Shown here: piece after piece, positions 48,053-58,050 of the stretch
Layout of the letters: each line of letters opens with the position of its first letter
Position numbering within the stretch: the first letter of the stretch is position 1
From: Rallus limicola
Lineage: Eukaryota; Chordata; Aves; Gruiformes; Rallidae
DNA: 64,000 nucleotides
Reading direction: 5' to 3'
Assembly: GCA_022605955.1 (NCBI GenBank)
Contig: JAKCOZ010000105.1
Span: 248,001 to 312,000 of the forward strand
Notes under the pieces: generated by a model
What the model was told of the DNA's origin: nothing
Database searches by the model: none
Seen by the model: the letters and a program-made list of their open reading frames with translations, nothing else
Made by a program: the position numbers and the translations under genes

Positions 48053-51000
48053 AGGGGCCCTGCCTCCAGCCAGGTGGAGGAGAGGGATAACCGTGTTTAT
48101 TGGACTGTGTGGATCAGATGGCCTGGCATGTCAGACCCACAAGAGTACAAGGCTCTGGTGGATACTGGTGCCCAGTGTACGATAATGCCATCGAATCATG
48201 TAGGGACAAAACCTGTCAGCATTTCTGGAGTGACAGGTGGATCCCAACAATTGACTGTGTTAGAGGCTGAAGTGAGCTTAACTGGGAAGGACTGGGAGAA
48301 ACACCCAATTGTGACTGGCCCAGAAGCTCCATGCATTTTAGGTATAGATTACCTCCGTAGAGGTTATTTTAAGGACCCGAAAGGGTACCGGTGGGCTTTT
48401 GGAATAGCTGCTTTGGAGACAGAAGGCACTGAGCAATTGCGTGCCTTGCCTGGACTCTCTGATGATCCTTCTGTTGTGGGGTTATTGAAGGTTGAAGAAC
48501 AGCAGGTGCCAATTGCTACAACGACGGTGCACAGGAGACAATACCGTACTAACAGGGATTCCCTGATCCCCATCCATAAGCTGATTCGTCAACTAGAGAA
48601 TCAAGGGGTGATCAGCCGAACCCGCTCACCCTTTAACAGTCCCATATGGCCAGTGCGGAAGTCCGATGGAGAGTGGAGGCTGACAGTGGATTATCGTGGC
48701 CTAAACGAAGTCACTCCAGGTATGAGTGCTGCTGTACCAGACATGCTGGAACTGCAGTATGAATTGGAGTCAAAGGCAGCCAAGTGGTATGCCACAATTG
48801 ACATTGCAAATGCTTTCTTCTCAATACCACTGGCGCCAGAGTGCAGGCCACAATTTGCTTTCACTTGGAGGGGCATCCAATACACGTGGAATCGTCTGCC
48901 CCAGGGGTGGAAACACAGCCCCACCATTTGCCATGGACTAATTCAGACCACACTGGAAAAGGGTAAAGCCCCAGAGCACCTGCAGTATATTGATGACATC
49001 ATTGTATGGGGCAATACAGCAGAGGAAGTATTTGAGAAAGGAAAAAGGATAATTCAAATCCTTTTGGAAGCTGGTTTTGCTATAAAGCAAAGTAAAGTCA
49101 AGGGGCCTACCCGAGAAATCCAGTTTTTAGGAATAAAATGGCAGGATGGGCGTCGTCAGATCCCAATGGACATTATCAATAAAATAGCAGCTATGTCTCC
49201 ACCAAGCAACAAAAAGGAAACACAAGCTTTCTTAGGTGTTATAGGTTTTTGGCGAATGCATGTCCCAAACTACAGTCTCATTGTGAGCCCACTCTACCAC
49301 GTAACTCGGAAGAAGAATGATTTCCAATGGGGCCCTGAGCAGCAGCAAGCCTTTGAACAGATCAAACGCGAGATAGTCCATGCAGTAGCCCTTGGGCCTG
49401 TCCGGACAGGGACAGATGTTAAAAATGTGCTTTACACTGCAGCCGGGGAGAATGGCCCTACCTGGAGTCTCTGGCAGAAAGCACAAGGGGAGACTAGAGG
49501 TCGACCACTGGGGTTTTGGAGTCGGGCCTACAAAGGATCTGAGGCCAATTATACTCCAACAGAAAAGGAAATACTGGCCGCCTATGAAGGGGTTCGAGCC
49601 GCTTCAGAAGTGATTGGAACTGAAGCTCAACTCCTCCTGGCACCCCGACTGCCGGTGCTGGGCTGGATGTTCAAAGGGAAGGTCCCTTCTACACACCATG
49701 CCACTGATGCTACGTGGAGCAAGTGGGTTGCACTAATTACTCAGCGGGCTCGAATAGGAAACCCTAATCGCCCAGGAATCGTGGAAGTGATCACAGACTG
49801 GCCAGAAGGCAAAGATTTTGGGATGTCACCAGAGGACGAGGAGGTGACACGTGCTGAAGAAGCCCCACCTTACAACAAACTGCCAGAGAATGAGAAGCGA
49901 TATGCCCTGTTCACCGATGGCTCCTGTCGCCTTGTGGGAAGGCAGCGAAGATGGAAAGCTGCTGTATGGAGTCCTACCAGACAAGTAGCAGAAGCCACTG
50001 AAGGAAAAGGTGAATCAAGCCAATTTGCTGAGGTGAAGGCCATCCAGTTGGCCTTGGACATTGCTGAGAGAGAAAAGTGGCCAATGCTCTATCTTTATAC
50101 TGACTCATGGATGGTAGCTAATGCCCTGTGGGGTTGGTTGCAACAGTGGAAAAAGAACAACTGGCAGCGTAGAGGCAAACCCATATGGACTGCTGACTTA
50201 TGGCAAGACATTGCTACCCGATTAGAGAGGCTTGTTGTAAAGGTACGTCATGTTGATGCCCATGTACCTAAGAGTCGAGCCATGGAGGAACATCAAAACA
50301 ACCATCAGGTAGATAAGGCTGCTAGGATTGAAGTGGCTCAGGTAGATCTAGACTGGCAACATAAAGGTGAATTATTCATAGCTCGATGGGCTCATGATTC
50401 CTCAGGTCATCAAGGGAGAGATGCAACATATAGATGGGCTCGAGATCGAGGGGTGGACTTAACCATGGATGCTATTGCACAAGTTATCCATGAATGTGAG
50501 ACGTGTGCCGCAATTAAGCAGGCGAAGCGGTTGAAGCCGCTTTGGTATGGGGGACGGTGGATGAAATATAAATATGGGGAGGCCTGGCAGATTGATTACA
50601 TCACCCTCCCACAAACCCGCCATGGCAAACGCTATGTGCTTACAATGGTGGAGGCTACCACTGGCTGGCTAGAAACATATCCGGTACCCCATGCTACTGC
50701 CCGGAATACAATCCTGGGCCTTGAAAGGCAAGTCCTATGGCGACACGGCACCCCAGAAAGAATCGAGTCAGACAACGGGACTCATTTCCGAAATGCTCTC
50801 ATAGACACCTGGGCCAAAGAGCATGGCATTGAATGGGTGTACCACATTCCTTATCATGCACCAGCCTCTGGGAAAATTGAACGATATAATGGACTCTTAA
50901 AGACTACCCTGAAAGCAATGGGTGGTGGAACATTCAAACATTGGGATACAAATTTGGCAAAAGCCACGTGGTTAGTTAACTCTAGGGGTTCTACCAATCG

Positions 51001-51247
51001 GGCTGGCCCTGCCCAGTCAAAATTTCCATGTACTGTAGAAGGAGACAGAGTCCCAGTGGTGCACATGAAAAGTATATTAGGGAAGACAGTTTGGGTCATC
51101 CCTGCTTCAGGTAAAGGTAAACCTATGTCGGGAATTGTTTTTGCTCAAGGACCTGGTTCTACTTGGTGGGTAATGCAGAAGGATGGAGAAACTCGATGTG
51201 TACCTCAAAGGGATTTGATTTTAGGTGAGAATAGCCAATGTAATTAG
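48053..51247 (+). CDS. pol: pol (protease, RT, RNase H, integrase), ERVL-like, read through from gag
   Basis: Open in the same frame as gag, directly after its TAG, with no ATG near its start; GTG at 48074 is the first start-like codon. Numbering from 48074: protease DTGA at 30-33; RT with D243, LPQGW at 275-279 and YIDD at 305-308; RNase H with D615, E653, D677, D747; integrase with H774/H779 and C808/C811, then D841, D900 and E936, the D-D-35-E pattern. 1057 residues, no internal stop. All catalytic residues I can check are present, so the enzyme could be active. Stop suppression at the TAG, as in gammaretroviruses, is the simplest expression route; I cannot exclude that the TAG is a recent mutation. 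Confidence 0.9.
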   Translation, partial: RGPASSQVEERDNRVYWTVWIRWPGMSDPQEYKALVDTGAQCTIMPSNHVGTKPVSISGVTGGSQQLTVLEAEVSLTGKDWEKHPIVTGPEAPCILGIDYLRRGYFKDPKGYRWAFGIAALETEGTEQLRALPGLSDDPSVVGLLKVEEQQVPIATTTVHRRQYRTNRDSLIPIHKLIRQLENQGVISRTRSPFNSPIWPVRKSDGEWRLTVDYRGLNEVTPGMSAAVPDMLELQYELESKAAKWYATIDIANAFFSIPLAPECRPQFAFTWRGIQYTWNRLPQGWKHSPTICHGLIQTTLEKGKAPEHLQYIDDIIVWGNTAEEVFEKGKRIIQILLEAGFAIKQSKVKGPTREIQFLGIKWQDGRRQIPMDIINKIAAMSPPSNKKETQAFLGVIGFWRMHVPNYSLIVSPLYHVTRKKNDFQWGPEQQQAFEQIKREIVHAVALGPVRTGTDVKNVLYTAAGENGPTWSLWQKAQGETRGRPLGFWSRAYKGSEANYTPTEKEILAAYEGVRAASEVIGTEAQLLLAPRLPVLGWMFKGKVPSTHHATDATWSKWVALITQRARIGNPNRPGIVEVITDWPEGKDFGMSPEDEEVTRAEEAPPYNKLPENEKRYALFTDGSCRLVGRQRRWKAAVWSPTRQVAEATEGKGESSQFAEVKAIQLALDIAEREKWPMLYLYTDSWMVANALWGWLQQWKKNNWQRRGKPIWTADLWQDIATRLERLVVKVRHVDAHVPKSRAMEEHQNNHQVDKAARIEVAQVDLDWQHKGELFIARWAHDSSGHQGRDATYRWARDRGVDLTMDAIAQVIHECETCAAIKQAKRLKPLWYGGRWMKYKYGEAWQIDYITLPQTRHGKRYVLTMVEATTGWLETYPVPHATARNTILGLERQVLWRHGTPERIESDNGTHFRNALIDTWAKEHGIEWVYHIPYHAPASGKIERYNGLLKTTLKAMGGGTFKHWDTNLAKATWLVNSRGSTNRAGPAQSKFPCTVEGDRVPVVHMKSILGKTVWVIPASGKGKPMSGIVFAQGPGSTWWVMQKDGETRCVPQRDLILGENSQCN

Positions 51248-51744
51248 TAAGGTAGAAATTGTATTATAATAAGTGCTAAATAACCCATTACAATATATAC
51301 ATTATTACTTTAATTTCTGTATATATAATTGTTGTTGTGTGTTGTACCAATGGAGTTACAGCCGGAAACATACACGTCAATGAAGGAAGACTGCCACGAT
51401 GATGGGATCAAGACCTACCATCACAAGAACTTTTTCCTCTTCCCCTTTGAAAATGAACACTTTTGATTCACAGACCATGACCATGGACCATGTCAGATGC
51501 ATTGGTCGAGAGCCCGAGATGCAGCATGCAACGATCCAATGGTGCATACTGACACCATGAGAGACTGTTACAACGAATGAAGCCTGAAAGTCATGGACTA
51601 AATCATTTACTCAACAAAACTCAGAAGAATGGTCCATAGACTAAGGGAATAATACAGATATGTGTGTCTGAAACATTGGTTGTACCCAAAAGAAATGGTT
51701 GGATCTGGTCATGACGTAAATGGTATGGAATAAGGGGTGGATAA
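51248..51744. other. Non-coding region between pol and 3' LTR
   Basis: About 500 bp without a sizeable open frame; no env. It ends in a purine-rich tract (AATAAGGGGTGGATAA) that abuts the LTR and should serve as the polypurine tract. Confidence 0.75.
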
Positions 51745-52334
51745 TGTCCTGGTTTCAGTCAGGATAGAGTTAATTTCATTTGTAGCAGCGGATGGAATGC
51801 TGTGTTTGGGAGTTAAAATGAAAACAGTGCTGATAACACCCTGATGTTTTTAGTTGCAGTCAGACAGTCAATGCCAGGACAGGTGACCCAGATGGGCCAA
51901 AGAGAGTATTCCATGCCAATTACGTCCTGCCCAGGATAAAGGGGGGCTGATGGGAGGAAGAAGGGGCGGTTCCGGGACGCGAGCGGTTCCGGGACGCGAG
52001 GGTCTTGGGGGACGGTCGGGTTCCGGGACGGCTCTGGGTGGTACGGCCTGAGTTGTGTGGTTCGGTGAGAAACTGCATTGTGTATCAATATTTTCATACT
52101 CTTTTGCTCTATAGTCCTGTTAGCATTGTATATATTTTATTTTTCTGTTATCTTAGTAAACTATCCTTATCCCAACCCACGGGCCTCTTAGTTTCTTGGT
52201 TTTGGAGTTGTTTGCCCCTTCCTTTTCCCTTCCCTTGTTTCCCCCCTCCCTTTTTTCCCTTTTCTCCTGCTCTTTTACTTTAAGGAGCAGGCAGCTGCGT
52301 GGATCTCGGCCCAAGCCGGGGTGAAACCACGACA
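51745..52334 (+). mobile_element. 3' LTR of the ERVL-like provirus
   Basis: 590 bp, with no difference from the 5' LTR that I could find by eye, indicating recent insertion or recent conversion. Confidence 0.93.
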
Positions 52335-53006
52335 CTGGGACACGGCTACCCCAAGGATTTAAAAAAGCTCTGGCCCAACTGTGGCAGCCAACCCGCAAAG
52401 GAACTGGAGATCTGAACAAACAAGGAGGCGGGGACGCCATGACCAGAACAGCTGCTCTTGCAATAGGCGGCCTGGATACGGCTAACCACTGAACTTTGAA
52501 ACTTCTGGAGACTTCATGGGTACGAGGTATCCAAGAAGAAATCTCAAACAGCAAGCCAAACTGTAAGATATTTGGGCTTGGAGATTTCACAAAGGCAACA
52601 AAGGCTGGGGACAGACCCAAAAGAGGCAATCTGTGCTATTCCAGAGCCTGGGGCTGGACAGGAACTGAGAGCATTTCTGGGAATGGCAGGACGGTGTGGG
52701 CTCTGGATCACGCAGAACCCCCAAATCACTGCATGAAGCCCAGAAGTCTATCCCTTTGATATGTAATAGACACCAACAAAAGGCTTTTGGGAAACTTGAG
52801 ATAACCTTGATGTTCTTGCCTCTTGCCTGCAACCAGTGGCAAGAACCATCACGGTCCTTGTTCCACACACAGCAGTCACAGTGTTGGAGCAAAAGGGGAC
52901 GCACCAGCTATCCCCTACAAGGATGATGAAATACCAGGCAGTTCTTACACAACAGAATGATGTAACCTTGAAAACAACTCACCTTATGAATCCTGCCGTT
53001 TTCTGG
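52335..53006 (+). pseudogene. Class I pol fragment, right part (A5)
   Basis: Continuation of 44983-45463 after the provirus, starting with the second CTGGG. No CR1. Confidence 0.8.
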
Positions 53007-54146
53007 ACTGCTACACAGGAAGAACAACCACCGAAACGTGGCTGTATCGTGGCTGTATTGTGGCCATTGAACGTCCATACTCCGAGTGAGATGAGAAGCA
53101 TGTTCCCAAGGAGGATCCTGCGCAGGAGGAAAAAGCAGCACGGAGTGATGAGGAATTGCAGACAAATAGCCCAGGCCACAGCACAGACAGCTGTAGACTT
53201 TGAGGACAGAGAGAGGGAGCTGACAGAGGGAGAGAGGGAGAGAGGGAAGGAGGGAGGGAGGGAGGGAGGGAGGGAGGGAGGGAGGGAGGGAGCTGACAGA
53301 GAGAGAGAGGGAGTGACCAAGGAAAAAAGTCCAGAAGGATATAGCAGAGAAAACGAGAATTTAAAAGCTGGGAATAAGGAGCCAGGCAGAAACAAATTTG
53401 GAAAAGAAACAGATTAAAACACCCAAAAGAACCCCCACAAAGCCCCAAAACCAAAGAAGCCACAAAAAAAAAACAATTAAACACACCCATAATCCTCAGA
53501 CCCTACCACAAAAGCCACGGAACCCTGTCACTCTACAAGCAATTAGGAAAACTGTAAGCTGACCTGGAAGATACTACAACTTTGATCCCCATTACTTTAT
53601 AAGGAAAGCCTAAAACTCTCGGAAAATCGGAATTACAAGGGCAAGTATAAGGGGAGCCACAGGAAAAGGGGAAAACTGGCCCTTCTGACAGCCCTGGAAT
53701 TCGCAGCGTGGAAAAAAAATGAAAAGAACCCCATCCAACAGCTGAGCCCATCCAGACCAGAAAAAAAAAAAAAATCTGAAAACCCCACAAGCCACAGAAA
53801 CCCCTAAAACCCAATTAAAAAACAAAAACAAAACCCCACAAAACCACAAAATAACCACCAAACCAAAAAAAGCCAACAAACCTGGAAACCCCAGACATCA
53901 CAAAAACCACAGCAGGAGCCCCAAGCCCTCCTCTGCCAAAACAACCCCACGAGTCACAAAACACACAAGCCGACAGTAAAAAGAGACACAAACCCCTGAC
54001 ACTCCCCGCAGCCCCAAAAACACGCCAGCCCCAAACAGCTTCCCCTATCCAACTCAAACAACCCCACAAGCCCGCACTCACCCCGCTAACCCCAGGCCCA
54101 ACGCAAAGCCCCACAGAACCCCGATAACCCCAGAACCCAGCGAAAA

Positions 54147-54850
54147 CCACAAGCCCCAAAAAAAAACCCGCACCGCCTCCTTCCCCCCGTCCCCGACCCT
54201 TCCCAGCACCAACCCCAAACTGCTGCTGAGCGCTGCCCCAACGGCAGCCCCGACCCCACGCCCCGGACACGCTCAGGATGCCCGGGAAGCACCCGGCAGT
54301 GCCCCGCGCCGCCCGGCCCCTTCCATGGGGAAGCCATGCCAGGCGCGGGGGAACCAGCCCGGGCTGACTCGCCTCACCCGTGCCGGCTGCTCGGAGGAAG
54401 GAGAGCTCTGGCCTGGCCGGAGCCCCCGAGAAGCCGCCGCGACCCCCGGAGCGCAGTGCCCGCGAACCGCGGAGCCCTCCCGCCCGGCACAGACACTCCG
54501 CCGGAGCCGCCAAGAAACGGCCCGGCACCGACCGGCTCCGGGCGGGGGGCGGGGAACGCGCGGCGCCTCTCCGCTCGCGGGCCCCGCACAGACCCCGCGG
54601 AGCCCCGTCCCGCCGCGACCCAACGCACCGCGAACCGACCGCCCGGCCCCGGCCGACCCCGCGCGGGGCGGCGGAGGCGGCGCCTTACCGGCAGGGAGCG
54701 CGGAGCCGGCGGCACCAACCAGCACGCAGCCGGGACCGGCGGCGAGAAGCGAAGCGAATTTCGCGCCGTCCACGTGGAATGCCCGGACATGTGCGAGCCT
54801 TACGGCGCGTGCTCCGGGTACACTTCCCAGCATTCCGCGGGGCTCCACAT
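54147..54850 (-). promoter_or_regulatory. CpG island with minus-strand donor (A5, contiguous with the flank)
   Basis: Copy of the island in the other A units. Donor complement CCTTAC at 54683-54688. Unlike the other copies, its upstream side (right, in minus-strand sense) continues into unique GC-rich flank. It is the best candidate for the original promoter/exon 1. The exon peptide is not recognised; NAA20, which I recall as the gene downstream of RIN2 in other vertebrates, is not supported by the sequence. Confidence 0.5.
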
Positions 54851-56420
54851 CGCCCCGGCTCTACTGCGCATGCTCATCGGTCCTGCGGCGCGAACCCGCT
54901 GTGGTCGCTGGGCAACGGCTTCGAGCCGCTTTAAAGAACTCAGCCGCGCGCGCTGCGACACTCGCTCGCGGAACCGCTGAATGTTCGCAAAGCGGCAGCG
55001 GATTCCGTGCGCTTAGCTGCCCGTAGTACCGGGGTGTGCCTGCAAGGTGGAAGCCGGGCATGACAATTATCTCCGGAGGACTTCAGGCCATAGAGAGAAT
55101 CGAATCTATGGTCGATCGGCAGTAAAATGGCCGCAGGAGGACTTCCGGTCACAGAGTTGCACAGCTCTATGGTGCTTTGGTGGTTAAATGGCCATCGGAG
55201 GACTTCCGGTCATAGAGTAGAAAAAACTCTATTGTTTCTCGGCGGTAAAATGGCCGCCGGATGACTTCCGGTCATAGAGTAGGAAAAACTCTATTGTTTC
55301 TCGGTGGTAAAATGGCCGCCGGATGACTTCCGGTCATAGAGTTGCACAGCTCTATGGTGGTTTGTGGTGAAATGGCCGTCGGAGGACTTTCGGTCATAGA
55401 GTAGCATAACTCTATGGTGTTTCGGTGCTGCGGCGGTTAGAGCCGATATCGCGCGCTCTAATGCGCATGCTCCTCGTTCCTGCGGCGCTAACGCGTCGTG
55501 GTCGTTGGGCAACGGCGGCGCCCCTCTTGAAAGCGCTCTGCCGCTCTTGCTGGCCACCCAGCCGCAGCACCGCGGCGTGTCCGCCAGGCGGCAGCACCGA
55601 GCTCATTGCGCTCGCTCTACTGCGCATGGTCCTTGAGCTGGAGGCGCTACTGCGGCGTGGTCGCTGGGCAACGGCCGCGCCTCTCTTGAAAGCGCTCTGC
55701 CGCGCGCCCTGCTGCCCCGCGCCGCAGTACCGCAGCGAGGCCGCCAGGCGGCAGCACCGAGCGGGTCCCTCGCGCCCTCCTGCGGATGCCCTGTCACCCA
55801 CCGGGCTCATGCACTTTCCGCCGTTCCGCGGGCCTCCACATGGCCCCAGATCGCAGGCACAGGGTACTATGGGCAGCTTCAGTGCCGCTTTAAAGCGCTC
55901 TGCCCTCGAGCTCCGTCGCCCAGCAGCAGTACCGCAGAGGGTCCGAACGACGGCAGACCGCAGCGGGTTTCGCGCGCACCGCCGCAGGAACGCGGCGAGT
56001 CCGCAAGGAGGGAGAACGCAGCGGCTTCCGTGCGCTGCGCCGCCCGGCCGCAGCACCGCGGCGTGTCCGCCAGGCGGCAGCACCGAGCTCGTCGCACTCG
56101 CTCTAATGCACATGCGATCGATCCTACGGCGCTACCGCGGCGCGGTCGTCCGGCAACGGTGGCTCCCCGCTTTAAAAGCGCTCTGCCGCTCGCTCTGCGC
56201 CGCCCGGCCGCAGTACCGCGCTGTGTCCGCAAGACGGCAGAACGCAGCGGGATTCCCGTGCACCCACGCGGTAACGCGGCGAGCGCGCAAGGAGGAAGAA
56301 TGCAGCGTGGTTGGGGCGCTGCGCCACCCGGCCGCAGTACCAGAGCGTGTCCGCCAGGCGGCAGCACCGATGGGGTTACTCGCGCCTTACTGCGCATGCG
56401 CTTAGCTCTGACCGCAGCAC
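54810..56420. repeat. Diverged GC-rich satellite block
   Basis: Several diverged copies of a GC-rich segment recur here, with anchors such as GCGCATGCTC, GGTCGCTGGGCAACGG, GAAAGCGCTCTGCCG, CAGTACCGC and GGCGGCAGCACCGAG (around 54870, 55460, 55620, 55870 and 56090). The same motif set forms the right end of every A unit and the truncated end of every B unit. Long open frames on both strands reflect composition; no gene called. Confidence 0.75.
55073..55440. repeat. Six tandem 61 bp repeats with internal hairpin
   Basis: Units contain GACTTCCGGTCATAGAGT, then a short loop and ACTCTA or CTCTATGG, then GGTAAAATGGCCGCCGG. TAGAGT and ACTCTA can pair. The units are diverged, unlike the uniform 20 bp minisatellite. 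Embedded in the GC-rich satellite block. Confidence 0.85.
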
Positions 56421-56559
56421 TCCCCGTCAGCCGTCCGGCCCGGGGCTCGGGACACCTCCTCGGGGAAGGGCGGGGTTGCGGGACCCCGACAAGAGCAGGG
56501 GCACGGAGGCTCCGCCGCCCCGGGCCCTCTTGGGCCGGGGCGGTCTCAGCTCTGGGACA

Positions 56560-56850
56560 GCGCGGGTCCGGATTGAAACATCGGGTCGGGATTGGGCACA
56601 GCCAAACTGAAAGGGCGAGCTGCGATTGGGCGGAGCGGAGACGGGGCGGAGCGGAGATTGGCGGACCGGATTGAAACCTTGGGCGGGGATTAGACGGAGC
56701 GGAGACGGCGGGGGGTGGGCACAGGATGGAAAAGAAATTACGGGATTGGGCCAGAACGGAAGATTGGCGCGGCAGCGATAGGCGGCCGGGCGCCGGTGGG
56801 CGTGGTCAGACCCTTTAAAATGGGAGGCGGGGGTCACATCGCTCTCAGTA
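56560..56850 (+). promoter_or_regulatory. CCAAT- and GC-box-rich promoter-like region
   Basis: At least five ATTGG (inverted CCAAT) motifs in GC-rich context, with GGGCGG boxes and a TTTAAAA at about 56813. The order is typical of a plus-strand promoter with a start near 56845. Confidence 0.45.
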
Positions 56851-57265
56851 ACAAGCGGAGAGCATGGAGAGCTCTTGTCTATGTTGCCCCCATGGGTTCC
56901 GGAACGCTGGTCATCCTGGCCGGGCAGCTCCGGGAGAGGGGCGGTGCTGTGCCGGCCGCCGAGGGGTGGGGCTGGGGCGAGGGGCGTGGACTAGGCCCGG
57001 ACGCGCTGTGTACCGCGGGGGCGGGGGGTGCGGCAGCGGAGTTCGGTCCTGTCCTGCCCTGGGGGCCGCTTCTCGCTCATGTCTCTGAGCCGCGGCCACG
57101 GGCAGGAGAGGCAGCGGCCGCTACAGACGCGGGACGTGAGGGGCCGGAGCCCCAGCGCCATTCCGGGGGGCCGGGCTCGGCGAGCTGGGGGTGTTTCCGC
57201 GAGCGGCATCTTGGAGCTTTAAATACCGACTGGTGGCGGCAATAAAGTTGTGCCTGTGAAACCCG
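56845..57265 (+). other. Possible short plus-strand transcription unit, unrecognised
   Basis: Follows the promoter-like region. AATAAA at 57240-57245 could end it after about 420 nt. A frame from ATG 56892 is open for 117 codons and stops at a TAA inside the AATAAA. I do not recognise the product, and in DNA this GC-rich an open frame of this length is weak evidence. It may be non-coding. Confidence 0.25.
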
Positions 57266-57826
57266 CCGTGTGCCCCCGTGGCTCAGAGACACTGAGAAGA
57301 GCCAAGTGAAATCGAGTCTGTCCTGGGGGGTGCCGCTGCGCGCGTCAGTGAGAAGGGGCCGGCAGAGATCATCCCTGGAGTCACGGTCTGACACAGGCCC
57401 TGCGCACGCTCCGGCAGCCGCCTGCCCGTTTTCAGCCCCGCGCCTGTGCGGCAACAGCGCTCCGGCCCCGAGCAGGCTGAGCGGCGTTCCGACCACGCCT
57501 CGCCCTCCGCCCCCCTCCTCGCGCTGCCTCCTTCGCCCCTCCACCCAGCGCCTCGCGCCCACCGCGGGCTCTGCAACGCCTGTGGGAGACGCGGTTCCTC
57601 CGCCGAGACGCCTGCTCGCTGCCGGCCGGGGAGAGCGGCGCCGGCTCCTGTTCGCCAGGAGCTGCAGGCGGGGGGAGCTGCGGGACAAGCGGCAGTGTGA
57701 CCCGGTAGGCAAAGCAACCGAACCCAAAACACCCCCCGCCCAAGCCCCACACCCAGCCCCAGGCACAGCTCTGCATCACCCGGTGCTGTGACGTGCAAAA
57801 TTCACCCTCGACACAAGGGGACATCA
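57266..57826. other. GC-rich stretch without recognised gene
   Basis: CpG-rich DNA continuing the island. Open frames on both strands but no conserved motif that I recognise. Confidence 0.4.
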
Positions 57827-58050
57827 CAGAATCACACCATCAGAGAGGGTGGACGTGACCTCGGGAGCTCATCTGATTCAACCCCCTGCCCAAGCAGGTT
57901 CCCTAGGAGAGGTCGCACAGATAAGACATGCCCATGGCTCTTGAAATCTGCTGCCAGCCCCAGGTCCCTCTCAAAAGCGTCACCTAATCTGACTCGGGCA
58001 GGGCATGCAGCTTCGGCTGTCACCTGTTCCATACCACTCCATCTCTGCAT
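57827..58050 (-). mobile_element. Old CR1 fragment, minus orientation
   Basis: Begins with ATCACAGAATCACACCATC, the complement of a CR1 3' terminal repeat, followed by GACCTCGGGAGCTCATCTG and CAACCCCCTGCCCAAGCAGG, typical of the CR1 3' region. Diverged; the right limit is uncertain. Confidence 0.7.

Larger units (their letters stand above)
45464..52334 (+). mobile_element. Young ERVL-like provirus, gag-pol, no env
   Basis: 6871 bp with two 590 bp LTRs (45464-46053, 51745-52334) in which I see no difference by eye. Flanked by CTGGG at 45459-45463 and 52335-52339. The uninterrupted target is visible in the other units (CACAAACTGGGACACGG). Contains a Lys1,2-type primer site, open gag, open pol and a polypurine tract. 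Pol motifs (WQIDYITLPQT, YIDD, D-D-35-E) and the absence of env place it with class III ERVL elements, although the primer site is of the Lys type. The insertion postdates assembly of the array unit. Confidence 0.93.
44946..54808 (+). repeat. Array unit A5, interrupted by an ERVL provirus
   Basis: Last type A unit, split at 45463/52335 by the provirus. It has the short GGGA repeat (53214-53300), as in A4. Homology with the other A units becomes imperfect after about 54808, where the sequence continues into the diverged GC-rich flank. It has no class I ERV at its right end. Confidence 0.88.

Noticed and set aside
46172..51247. Class II (ERVK) assignment of the young provirus on the basis of its Lys-type primer site
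   Set aside because: The integrase and RT motifs and the absence of env fit ERVL better; primer type alone is a weak classifier.
183..54808. The whole array as an assembly artefact
   Set aside because: Copies differ by specific substitutions, a 4 bp and a 9 bp indel, different minisatellite lengths and one unique provirus, so they are not simple duplicates of one sequence. Copy number and minisatellite length still need long-read confirmation.
54273..54848. Minus-strand exon as NAA20 exon 1 (the gene I recall downstream of RIN2)
   Set aside because: The translated exon shows no match to the NAA20 N-terminus that I can recognise, so no gene name is given.
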